A DNA stretch of 64,000 nt, from the NCBI RefSeq assembly GCF_030227115.1, contig NZ_JASSUA010000006.1, forward strand, positions 108,791-172,790, in the 5' to 3' direction. The notes under the pieces are model-generated. The model saw only the letters and a list, made by a program, of their open reading frames with translations. It was not told the DNA's origin and made no database searches. Below are positions 1-7,904 of the stretch, piece by piece (the first letter of the stretch is position 1; the number at the start of each line of letters is the position of its first letter). Source of the stretch: Marinobacter sp. SS13-12. GTDB lineage: Bacteria; Pseudomonadota; Gammaproteobacteria; Pseudomonadales; Oleiphilaceae. The translations under genes and the position numbers were made by a program.

Positions 1-121
1 TGTGGCCACAGTTGGTGAGGGCCAGGCCCAGATGTTCTGCTACCATCTCTGGCCAGACCTGTTCGTGGTAACCTTTTACCCCTTCGGTATTGCAATCACC
101 GTAGGCAATACAACCGTTCAT
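1..121 (-). CDS. SGNH/GDSL-type hydrolase, N-terminal fragment
   Basis: Only the first 40 codons are in the window; the gene runs off the left edge. The protein opens with a short beta strand and then YGDCNTEG, which fits block I of SGNH/GDSL hydrolases (usual form GDS), followed by a segment rich in aromatic and acidic residues typical of small esterase-like members. The ATG at 121 puts block I at residues 7-10, the usual place. The nucleophile position reads Cys (codon TGC) instead of Ser, which is unusual. It is divergent from the yrbL-like gene with only 19 bp between start codons. The substrate cannot be told; by location it may act on a surface glycan. Family call is moderate because the other catalytic blocks are outside the window. 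Confidence 0.55.
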   Translation of the reverse strand, partial: MNGCIAYGDCNTEGVKGYHEQVWPEMVAEHLGLALTNCGH

Positions 122-140
122 AATCTGTGGCGCCCCATCA

Positions 141-809
141 ATGATTGACCTGTCAGGCCTCGAACCCTTCGCCTCTGGCTACAACCGGCATTGCTATCAG
201 CACCCGGATGACCCCACATTGTGTCTCAAAGTCCTCCGCCCTGAAAACATTGAGGCCCGTTATCAACGCCAGGCCTGGCCCAAAAAGGTCCTCGGCAAGG
301 CCCGAATCGATGACAACCGACAGGAGCTCAGGGCTCACCAGCAGCAGGCCATCAGGAAGCTGCTCGCTGAGGATCAAAGCTCGTTGGTCTGGACTCACCT
401 GCCCCGATTCCACGGCAACGCTGCCACCTCCCTGGGCCCCGCGAACGTCAGCGAATTCATTAGCGGAAGCGATGGCTTGCCGGCCGAAACACTCGAACAT
501 TATTTGCAGCGCCTGGGATTTGACCAGCCCATGCAGGGTGCCGTGGATCGGTTCTGCCAATGGCTTATTGAAACCGGCATCCTGACCCGCAACCTGTTGC
601 CCCATAACCTGGTGATTGCCATCAGGAACGGGCAGCCGGAGCTGTTCCTGGTGGACGGTCTTGGCGCACCCGCGATACCTGACAGGCTGGCTGCTATCCC
701 TGCTTGGCGCAAGCGCTACATCACCCGCCGGATAAGGCGGTTTTACCTCCGGATCGATTGGGAATCCGGCGCCAAGAACCAAAGCTGGGAAGTGTCGCAG
801 AAGCTGTGA
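141..809 (+). CDS. YrbL family kinase-like protein
   Basis: A 222-residue protein resembling E. coli YrbL (about 210 residues), a PhoP-regulated protein with a reduced protein-kinase-like fold. The N-terminus (LEPFASGYNRHCYQHPDD, then a conserved Lys in CLKVLRPE) matches the YrbL nucleotide-loop and beta3-lysine region; a later NLLPHNLVI segment corresponds to the catalytic-loop area. No signal peptide or membrane segment is seen. It starts the plus-strand run leading to the acyltransferase and LPS ligase genes. Its fold is related to that of LPS sugar kinases such as KdkA and WaaP, so an envelope role is plausible but is inference; the biochemical activity of YrbL itself is not established. 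Confidence 0.7.
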   Translation: MIDLSGLEPFASGYNRHCYQHPDDPTLCLKVLRPENIEARYQRQAWPKKVLGKARIDDNRQELRAHQQQAIRKLLAEDQSSLVWTHLPRFHGNAATSLGPANVSEFISGSDGLPAETLEHYLQRLGFDQPMQGAVDRFCQWLIETGILTRNLLPHNLVIAIRNGQPELFLVDGLGAPAIPDRLAAIPAWRKRYITRRIRRFYLRIDWESGAKNQSWEVSQKL

Positions 810-900
810 CCAACGCCGATTGTACCCACCGGCCTTGCCGCACAAGCCGGATGGTGGTAGCTTCCGCTCATCCTGTTTCCTGTTGATTGTCCTCCGGATT

Positions 901-1806
901 ATGGCCCTTTCCAAAGCAACGTTCCTGATCACTGCCCTCCGGCTTGCCGGCAAACTCCCCCTAAGAGGCGCCCAACTCCTTGGCCGCTTCCTGGGCATGG
1001 TCAGTTGGGTGTCCAAATCACAGCTTCGCAAGATCACTGAAATCAATCTGAAAATCTGTTTCCCAGAGCTTGCCGACGAACAACGCGAACGCATGGCACG
1101 CTCCAGCCTTCGCCACACCGGCCAGACCATGATGGAAATCCCCCTAATATGGGAATGGCCAGTAGAGCGTTGCCTGGATTTAATCCGGGAAATTGAGGGT
1201 GAGGAGCTTCTGGCCGAGGCCAAGAAAGACGGCCGCGGCCTGCTGCTACTGGCGCCGCACTTGGGGAACTGGGAACTCACAGGCTTGTATTTTTCCTCCC
1301 GTTACCGCATGGCCGCCCTGTACAGCCCGCCGCACATCAAGGAATTTGAAGACTACATGGTTAAGGTCCGTGGTCGCATGGGCTCGGAGCTGGTTCGTGG
1401 CGACCGCCGTGGGCTGGCCCGACTGATTTCTCTGCTACGGGAAGGCGAGGTTGCCGGCATCCTGCCGGATCAAAGCCCGCGAGGAAAAGGCAATGCGTAC
1501 GCGCCATTCTTCGGGATGGACGTGCGCACCATGACCCTGGTCTCGAAACTGCTGCAAAAATCCGGTGCAAAGCCGCTGATGACCTATTCCGAGCGACTGA
1601 AAGACGGCCAAGGCTTCCGGCTGGTGATTCGTGAATGTGAAGCCGGCATAGATGATGATGATCCTGTCGTCGCAACGAGCGCTCTGAACCGGTCAGTTGA
1701 AAACTGTGTCAGGGAAGCCCCGGAGCAATACCAGTGGGAGTATAAGCGCATGCGCCACAGGCCTCCCGGCGAACTCAACCCCTACAAGCCAGGAAAGGTA
1801 TGTTGA
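901..1806 (+). CDS. LpxL/HtrB-type lipid A acyltransferase
   Basis: A 301-residue member of the lysophospholipid acyltransferase family that adds secondary acyl chains to Kdo-lipid A at the inner membrane. The HX4E catalytic motif is in APHLGNWELTG (about residues 118-128), and LPDQSPRGKGN further on is a second conserved block. An N-terminal hydrophobic segment begins right after MALSKATFLITALRL. I chose the ATG at 901 because upstream in-frame sequence (from 820) is Pro/Ser-rich and unlike the family. The following ligase fusion begins 56 bp downstream in the same direction. Whether it transfers laurate, myristate or palmitoleate cannot be told; LpxL, LpxM and LpxP paralogues look alike at this level. 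Confidence 0.85.
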   Translation: MALSKATFLITALRLAGKLPLRGAQLLGRFLGMVSWVSKSQLRKITEINLKICFPELADEQRERMARSSLRHTGQTMMEIPLIWEWPVERCLDLIREIEGEELLAEAKKDGRGLLLLAPHLGNWELTGLYFSSRYRMAALYSPPHIKEFEDYMVKVRGRMGSELVRGDRRGLARLISLLREGEVAGILPDQSPRGKGNAYAPFFGMDVRTMTLVSKLLQKSGAKPLMTYSERLKDGQGFRLVIRECEAGIDDDDPVVATSALNRSVENCVREAPEQYQWEYKRMRHRPPGELNPYKPGKVC

Positions 1807-1862
1807 ACCTCGACCGACCAACAACTTGCACCACTTTGAGCTTGTTCGCAGGTGTGGTTTAA

Positions 1863-3890
1863 ATGAACCGAATCAACATGAACCAGCCAATTCGCATGTT
1901 TCCCATTATCCTGATCATGGTAGGCCTCGGGGGCGCATTGTTGTCTTCCAGCGTCCTGGCAATTGCCACCCTGTTTTTGGCAATTTCCGGACTGGCATTC
2001 ATCTACAACAAAACCTTGCTGAAAACAGGCTGGGAAACGCCCAAAGAGCTTCGATTACTGCATTTTGCGTTCTGGTTCTTTGTGCTCGTTAGCGCCTTGT
2101 CGTGGGCCCTGGAAGGCTTTGATTATGAAGGTGGAAAGACCTTCGGCACGCACGCTCGGCTTATCCTGTTCTGGCCACTCGTGATTGCCCTGACCGTCGC
2201 GGGCTTTCGCGCTCGCCACTTGTTCCTGGCCACGGCACTCGTGGCCCTATCCTCGCTGGCGGCACTGCTGATTGCACATGCGGCTGAATATGAAAACATC
2301 GGACAGCTTCTTAACACCCGATTCGGTGCTGGAAACCTGATCATTTTTGGCAATCTTGCCCTGCTCGGCGGTGTCCTTGCTCTTGTTGGTGGCTCCTATT
2401 TTGCCAGAGCTGGGAAAGCCCCTGTAGCGATTGCTGTTTTCGGTCTCGGAGCGACAGCGATTGTTATTTCCATACTTTCGGGGACCAGAAGTAACCTCAT
2501 TGCTCTTCCTGTTCTCCTAATTCTTTTACTGCCACTGGTCGGCCCAAAACTGCGCCTACCAGGTCTAGCAGCTGTCACAGTTATCTTATTGGCCCTCCTG
2601 TTCAGCAGTGATCGCATGCCCCAGCCCATTGAGGACGCTCTCGAGGGGAAGGGGCTTGGACCGGGAATCGAGATACGTCTTGAGCTCTGGCAGGAAACCG
2701 CCAACATTTTTATGGAGCACCCATGGACTGGTGTCGGCCTTGGCGGTTACAGCTCGTCCATTGAAGATTTGGCAGATTCGCAACCCGAACACGCTGACCT
2801 GAGGAATTGCTGTACCGGCCACGCTCACAACGATCTTCTCAACAATGCAGCAACCAGTGGCATTCCCGGCATTCTAAGCTGGGGATTTCTGATCTTCGTA
2901 CCCATGGTCATATTCGCCAAAAACATTTTCAACAGTCATCAACCCAGTGCTCACATTGCCGTGGCGGGCACGATGGTAAGCGCCGGTTACCTGGTCTTCG
3001 GGCTCACCGAGGCCACGTTTAATCGGAGCCTCTTTCTTACATTTTACCTGCTGGCAATTGCAGGCCCGGCTTCAGCGCTATTTGCCGAGCTCAGTTCCTC
3101 CTATTTTCGGCAGCGCAAGGTGAAAGTCTCTGCCACGATTATCGCTAAAAACGAGGAGCACCATATTGCGGATTGTCTCAAGTCTGCCCGACTCGTGGCG
3201 GATGAAGTCATCGTTCTTGATAGTGGCAGCAGTGACAGGACTGCTGAAATCGCCAAAGAGTATGCGGACGTGGTTGAAGTAACAGACTGGCCTGGATTCG
3301 GGATTCAGAAACAGAGAGCCCTGGAGAAAGCGACTGGCGAATGGGTGCTTTCCCTGGATGCCGACGAGCGGATTACGCCGGAGCTGGCGCGGGAAATCAA
3401 TCATCATCTTGCAGCTCCGGATGCAGATGCTTACAAGCTGCCATGGGCAGTGACAATCTACGGCAAGCGGCTGGACTTCGGACGTAGCGGGCGGGCGCCA
3501 CTCAGGCTGTTCCGCAGAGAGGGTGTCAGATTTTCCGATGCCCTGGTGCACGAACGAATAATTATTCCAGAAGGCCGCAAAATCAGAACACTTCGCGGCC
3601 GCCTGACCCATTATACCCACCGGGATTTTGGGCACTCCCTTGAGAAGAGTGCCAAATACGCATGGCTAGGCGCTATGGAGAAGCACCGGAAGGGTAAAAA
3701 AACCAGAACAATGATCTACCCGACGCTGCGTGGGCTGATGACGTTTGTGCAGGTTTATTTTATCCGGTTTGGTTTTCTGGACGGTGCTGTGGGATATTTA
3801 ACAGCAGTAACCTATGCCCAGGTAACTTTTAACAAATACGCCGGGTTATGGACGCTTGATCGCACTACTGCGGATGATAGCCGCAACTAG
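1863..3890 (+). CDS. Fused O-antigen ligase (WaaL/Wzy-type) and WaaE-like GT2 glycosyltransferase
   Basis: A 675-residue single open frame with two recognisable halves. Residues 1 to about 415 are polytopic, with many hydrophobic segments and the O-antigen ligase/polymerase loop (TGVGLGGYSSS followed by GHAHNDLLNNAATSGIPG). From about residue 420 the sequence becomes a family-2 glycosyltransferase: KVSATIIAKNEE, VLDSGSSDRT, a LSLDADERI DxD segment and a C-terminal block like WaaE/KdtX enzymes that add glucose to heptose I of the LPS core. The join falls at a GTG codon (3120-3122) where a stand-alone GT2 would start, but no stop separates the halves. The start at 1863 has a weak ribosome site; ATG 1881 is an alternative. 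It probably joins a cytoplasmic core-modifying activity to a membrane ligase; the activities are inferred from homology. Confidence 0.8.
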   Translation: MNRINMNQPIRMFPIILIMVGLGGALLSSSVLAIATLFLAISGLAFIYNKTLLKTGWETPKELRLLHFAFWFFVLVSALSWALEGFDYEGGKTFGTHARLILFWPLVIALTVAGFRARHLFLATALVALSSLAALLIAHAAEYENIGQLLNTRFGAGNLIIFGNLALLGGVLALVGGSYFARAGKAPVAIAVFGLGATAIVISILSGTRSNLIALPVLLILLLPLVGPKLRLPGLAAVTVILLALLFSSDRMPQPIEDALEGKGLGPGIEIRLELWQETANIFMEHPWTGVGLGGYSSSIEDLADSQPEHADLRNCCTGHAHNDLLNNAATSGIPGILSWGFLIFVPMVIFAKNIFNSHQPSAHIAVAGTMVSAGYLVFGLTEATFNRSLFLTFYLLAIAGPASALFAELSSSYFRQRKVKVSATIIAKNEEHHIADCLKSARLVADEVIVLDSGSSDRTAEIAKEYADVVEVTDWPGFGIQKQRALEKATGEWVLSLDADERITPELAREINHHLAAPDADAYKLPWAVTIYGKRLDFGRSGRAPLRLFRREGVRFSDALVHERIIIPEGRKIRTLRGRLTHYTHRDFGHSLEKSAKYAWLGAMEKHRKGKKTRTMIYPTLRGLMTFVQVYFIRFGFLDGAVGYLTAVTYAQVTFNKYAGLWTLDRTTADDSRN

Positions 3891-3964
3891 AATAAGATTT
3901 TTTCGGCCATCTGATTACAGTGTCCGATTATAATATTTTAATAACCAGCATTTAGGATATTTTC

Positions 3965-5302
3965 TTGACAAGCAGAATCGAAGCAACCATAAATGGAAGA
4001 ACCTTCTCGCTAGCAATGATTGTCTGTGTTGTGGGGTTCGTATTTTTTAAACGTTTTTACCGGGACCTTGGTGACGTTTTTATCTTTTTAGTTGTTCTCG
4101 GGACCCTTTTTTCTGTTTACTACAATTTCAGGTCGATTCGAAAAGATCCCATCTTTATAGCATTTTTTATATCAATAATTATACCAGTAATAAGCTGGGC
4201 CAATAGCAAAATACAGATCCCCGAGCTCGCAAAAGACTTACCCTCCCCTTTTTTATTTTACGACTTTTTTTTCTTCTGGTTTATTTCATATTGGACTCAG
4301 GGGAAAACCAAACGAATCGCGGCAATTCTTGCTGCATACTGCCTTGGCGTTATCGGTATTTATTTGACCCACTCGACTGATTTCATCAGTGATTTTTCCC
4401 GTGGTCTACAAGGCTCTCGCGTCGACTTCAACATTGTGAACGCCCAGTACACATCGCTTTTTGCAGGATTTGGACTGATTTCTGCGGCATTTCTTTATAT
4501 TGCCAAACTCGATCTACCTTTTAAATTTGAAGTCCCCAAAAAACTGGGAGCGCTGGCACTTCTTGTATTCTTTATACTCGTTACTCTAATAACCCAATCG
4601 AGGCAGGTTTGGCTCGCACTGCTTGCGTGTATCTTGATAGCCCCTCTGGCACACAAACTGATGTTTTCCTCACGCATACCAGCGCGCGCTATAATTCTTA
4701 CCTATTTGGTGCTTGCACTTGTTATTGGCGCTGCCGCCAACCTCGACATTGTTAAAAAAAGGGTAAAAGCAGAAGAATCCACGTTAATGCAGATCGTGAA
4801 CCTGGATCTGGAATCGGTTTCCAAATCCGGAAGCATTGGATTGAGAATTCACCTCTGGTCCGAAGCATGGGAGTGGATCAAAAAGCGACCAATACTTGGT
4901 AGCGGGGAAGAGGCGAGAGAGTTAGTTATCAGCGAGTCGGAAACACTACCACCAAACGTACGGGCAAGCTTTACTCATTTGCACAATTCTCACTTGGAGA
5001 CGTTCGTTAGCTTTGGCTTATTAGGAGCTCTTCTCATCTATTTTTTAATTATCTGGCCCCCTTTATATACAACCATGCTTTCCTCATTTCCCGCCGGAAA
5101 GACCTGGTCAGCATTCTCGGTCATCGTCATCGTTTTCTGGCTGGTAGTAAATTTCTTCGAGTCCTACTTCTATTCAGCAGACGGTATATTTATATTTTCA
5201 GTCTTCTTTGGGATCATATACAGCTTTAAATTCGCTCCAATACCTGCGAATAATGTTCAACTTCAGGAGTATCCACGAAAAAAATACTTTTGCCAAACGT
5301 AA
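3965..5302 (+). CDS. O-antigen ligase/polymerase family membrane protein
   Basis: A 445-residue, strongly hydrophobic protein with roughly ten to twelve membrane segments. A large loop near residues 300-345 contains RPILGSGEE and FTHLHNSHLETFVSFG, matching the conserved H-x-H-N region of WaaL/Wzy (PF04932-type) proteins, which join or polymerise lipid-linked sugar chains on the periplasmic face. The start is TTG at 3965 preceded by TAGGA; ATG 4016 (residue 18) is an alternative. The gene is clearly more AT-rich than its 5' neighbours. Its last 40 bp overlap the 3' end of the opposing GT32 gene. With a ligase domain already in the preceding fusion, this could be the O-chain polymerase or a second ligase; sequence alone does not decide. 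Confidence 0.78.
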   Translation: MTSRIEATINGRTFSLAMIVCVVGFVFFKRFYRDLGDVFIFLVVLGTLFSVYYNFRSIRKDPIFIAFFISIIIPVISWANSKIQIPELAKDLPSPFLFYDFFFFWFISYWTQGKTKRIAAILAAYCLGVIGIYLTHSTDFISDFSRGLQGSRVDFNIVNAQYTSLFAGFGLISAAFLYIAKLDLPFKFEVPKKLGALALLVFFILVTLITQSRQVWLALLACILIAPLAHKLMFSSRIPARAIILTYLVLALVIGAAANLDIVKKRVKAEESTLMQIVNLDLESVSKSGSIGLRIHLWSEAWEWIKKRPILGSGEEARELVISESETLPPNVRASFTHLHNSHLETFVSFGLLGALLIYFLIIWPPLYTTMLSSFPAGKTWSAFSVIVIVFWLVVNFFESYFYSADGIFIFSVFFGIIYSFKFAPIPANNVQLQEYPRKKYFCQT

Positions 5303-5952
5303 ATTCTACCCATCAAACCAAGATGCTTCGCCTTCAAGAAAGCCATGCCCGGAGACCGCTTCCAACTGTGCTGGAACCAATGCACTAAATAGCTATCTTT
5401 TGGACATTCAAACCTTAATGGCTCCTGTTGATACGGATAAAAATATACAGCAGGCAAAATCTTGCAGGGTTCAGATTCATAAAGCCCTCGCGCTTTTATC
5501 ACATGCGTTGCAATCTGAGGTCCGATATAAAGAGGGGAGCCCCATATGTCATTCTCGTAAAAATTGATCAATTCGGACAAGATTTTCGAGTCGGATTCTG
5601 CGTATATAGCTGCCGTACCTAAGTACTCGTCTGTCTCATGGCCGATAACGAACTTCGAATTCGTAAAGAGGGGGAATGGGTTCCGACGAATAGTGACGTC
5701 AGTATCCAGGTAAAGCCCACCCACTTCCTGCAGAATTTTTAACCTCAAATAGTCGGAAACGAACGCGTAAAGGCCTCGTTTATAGCACTTTTTGGCAAAC
5801 TCACAAGAATTGATCCAACCTTGAATCTGATCATCGGAGTCCGTCCAGAGTTGAAACTCAAATCCCATTTTACTCCAGTCATCCAAGCACGCATGCGACA
5901 GCGGCGGCATCCTGTCACCGAGCCAAATAGCATGGATCAAATCAACCATCAT
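5263..5952 (-). CDS. GT32-type sugar transferase (DxD glycosyltransferase)
   Basis: A 229-residue soluble protein of the GT32 / capsular polysaccharide synthesis type. It opens with LIHAIWLGD, continues with a WTDSDD element and has the DxD nucleotide-sugar motif in SDYLRLKILQEVGGLYLDTD (about residues 87-106). These enzymes retain the sugar's anomeric configuration and use nucleotide-sugar donors in the cytoplasm. The start is ATG 5952 with AGGA seven bases upstream; it overlaps the end of the GT25 gene by 11 bp, so the two are probably co-transcribed. Base composition is AT-rich like the GT25 gene. Its 3' end overlaps the opposing membrane gene by 40 bp. Donor and acceptor are unknown. Confidence 0.8.
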   Translation of the reverse strand: MMVDLIHAIWLGDRMPPLSHACLDDWSKMGFEFQLWTDSDDQIQGWINSCEFAKKCYKRGLYAFVSDYLRLKILQEVGGLYLDTDVTIRRNPFPLFTNSKFVIGHETDEYLGTAAIYAESDSKILSELINFYENDIWGSPLYIGPQIATHVIKARGLYESEPCKILPAVYFYPYQQEPLRFECPKDSYLVHWFQHSWKRSPGMAFLKAKHLGLMGRIYVWQKYFFRGYS

Positions 5953-6733
5953 TCGAAAATCCTTCTGTTTTGTACTTCCTCTTCAAACAAAGGTTGTAAA
6001 AAAAGCGGCGCACCCTTTCAGTCAATGTAAATAACTCTCTATTAAAACGTACAAACAAGGGGCGACGTCCGGATTTTTTCCCATAACCAATAGTGGACTC
6101 GAATTCGGAATCAATGAATACAAAAGCAGGATTGATCCCTAAGCAAACGACATCATTGACCCAATACCGGTCCATAAATATATCCACAGGAAGAAATATT
6201 GGATCCGTGGACATAAGAAATTTTTTCGCTGCACTAGGCGTTAAATAATACCCCATAGTACTCATTGGGCCCTTGGTGTATCTAATAACCTCGAATGCTC
6301 CTACCTTGGCGATTACATACTCTTGATGATTTCGAGTTTTATTTTCAAAAAGCCTCAGGCACTCAAAATGTAAAGGCAATAACGGAAGGTCCCTAATAAA
6401 TGCAAGAAAATTTTCTTTATCAAACAGCGCATCATCCTCAAGCACTATGTAATTCTTGTTCTCAGCGACACAGTTCGCCCATAATTTGTAATGACTCGCA
6501 AAACAACCGAGTTGCCCTGGGCTCATGGGCTGCCCTTTGGTTCTTAGCCGTATCGACTCATCGTAAAGGCTAAATAATGGATCAGCATCTTTTCGCCCAT
6601 CCACTCCCCAAAAAAACTCAAATGGAATTTTCGCCTCATCGAGCAAACTTTTTATTCTCGTCTGCCTATCTGTTGATTGACGCAGAGTTAATACAATTAC
6701 CTTTACGTCAGAAGGGACCTGAAAGTTAGTCAT
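5942..6733 (-). CDS. GT25 family glycosyltransferase (LPS galactosyltransferase type)
   Basis: A 263-residue protein matching family GT25, known from Lex2B/LgtB-type LPS galactosyl- and glucosyltransferases. The N-terminal VIVLTLRQSTDRQ is the family's opening strand; SPGQLGCFASHYKLW and the YIVLEDDALF acidic motif (about residues 93-102) follow in the expected order. No membrane segment is seen. It is AT-rich relative to the genes outside the cluster. The ribosome site is weak (GAG about 9 bases before ATG 6733). A 94-bp gap separates it from the upstream TagB-like gene. It likely adds a hexose to the outer core or O-unit; the sugar is not predictable. Confidence 0.82.
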   Translation of the reverse strand: MTNFQVPSDVKVIVLTLRQSTDRQTRIKSLLDEAKIPFEFFWGVDGRKDADPLFSLYDESIRLRTKGQPMSPGQLGCFASHYKLWANCVAENKNYIVLEDDALFDKENFLAFIRDLPLLPLHFECLRLFENKTRNHQEYVIAKVGAFEVIRYTKGPMSTMGYYLTPSAAKKFLMSTDPIFLPVDIFMDRYWVNDVVCLGINPAFVFIDSEFESTIGYGKKSGRRPLFVRFNRELFTLTERVRRFFYNLCLKRKYKTEGFSNDG

Positions 6734-6827
6734 TGATAACTCATCTGTATAAAAGGTTTTGAAATACGCACCAGTTACCTTGCTGGGCTAGATAAAGATC
6801 ACTTCTAGATAAATTTTAAGCAAAGAG

Positions 6828-7904
6828 CTACTTACCGGATCTTTTTGCCCCTTTTATCTCCCTGTGCAGCCGACTTCGAATCTTTATTTTTCTAATAACA
6901 TTTAGCGGTTTCCTACACAATTTACTCTGCTTGCTGGTAATAAACTCGCCCACAGCATCGATCACCCTAGCGCTGGAGTTGCCATCACGGAAACTGTGAA
7001 GATCGTCACAAATGGACCTTGTCGCTTGCATAAGCTTTTCTGGGTACTCAAGGGCTTCCTGGAGAGCCGCCTCAACGTCTCCAACGTCATCGACATCAAT
7101 CAGATACGGCCCCGGCATCTTCGTTCTGTAGGTGACCACCGGCCGGTCCAGAAACATGAACTCGAACATAATGGAGGAGGTATCACACAGCATGACATCC
7201 GCTTCCGGAAAAATCGGGAGCAGGTCTTCATCACTCTCCACAAAGCGCAGATTCTCACCCGCCAGGCTTCGGTACTGATCGACCACCGCTGGATCCATCT
7301 TGGGATGAAGGGTTACGATGAACTTCCAGCGACCACTTCTGGATAGTTCACCGATTTTTTCTACCAGATCCGGCGCCGACGTGACTGATCGGCTGAACGT
7401 TGAAGCATAGAACACCACCGGAAGTTCACCTTCTTTGAGTTTCCTTTTACCACGCGCTGGCTGGGACAATAATGGATCCAGTTTTGGCCAGCCGGTATGA
7501 GCCACCCAAAAGTGGCGATGCTTCTCTGCAAGCTCCTGAAACTTAGCGGTATCCCGTTCCGCATGAGTACAGTAAAGATCGAACCAGCCCCGTATCCGAT
7601 AATGGTCACTTTCATCTTCACTGCTGTGGCCGCGCTTGTTACGGGCCATGCCGTGAAACACCTCAACTTTGATTCCGGGGAAAAAATAGGGCACCCAATC
7701 TCCGGGAACAAACGTGGCGATGGCATTGTATTCCATCACCTCTGCCACCGTTTTCAGGTGTTTTTCATCCGGCCGGAGTGGGGCGGCGGTACATCCTGCG
7801 ACAAACCATGCAACCTCACCTCCGCGCTTCCAGATCTCCTCCTGTAGCGGGCGGAGTATGGAATAGGAATAAGGCTGATTAACAAAAAACAGGTATCTTT
7901 TCAT
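6828..7904 (-). CDS. CDP-glycerol glycerophosphotransferase-like protein (TagB/TagF type)
   Basis: A 358-residue protein resembling the CDP-glycerol glycerophosphotransferase superfamily, whose Gram-positive members prime or polymerise teichoic acid. Visible landmarks are VEVFHGMARNKRG (about residues 79-91), the HTGWPKLDPLL segment and CDTSSIMFEFMFLDRPVV (about 240-257), the His and Asp/Ser-Ser motifs shared by TagB, TagD-linked and related Gram-negative enzymes. The start ATG overlaps the upstream GT4 stop (ATGA), giving tight coupling. In a Gram-negative LPS cluster it could add glycerol phosphate, or another CDP- or nucleotide-activated group, to the core or O-chain. The exact donor is inference; no CDP-glycerol synthesis gene (tagD-like) is seen here. 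Confidence 0.72.
   Translation of the reverse strand: MKRYLFFVNQPYSYSILRPLQEEIWKRGGEVAWFVAGCTAAPLRPDEKHLKTVAEVMEYNAIATFVPGDWVPYFFPGIKVEVFHGMARNKRGHSSEDESDHYRIRGWFDLYCTHAERDTAKFQELAEKHRHFWVAHTGWPKLDPLLSQPARGKRKLKEGELPVVFYASTFSRSVTSAPDLVEKIGELSRSGRWKFIVTLHPKMDPAVVDQYRSLAGENLRFVESDEDLLPIFPEADVMLCDTSSIMFEFMFLDRPVVTYRTKMPGPYLIDVDDVGDVEAALQEALEYPEKLMQATRSICDDLHSFRDGNSSARVIDAVGEFITSKQSKLCRKPLNVIRKIKIRSRLHREIKGAKRSGK

Noticed and set aside
153..1280. Open frame of 375 codons opposite the yrbL-like and acyltransferase genes
   Set aside because: Crosses two real genes on the other strand and shows no motif.
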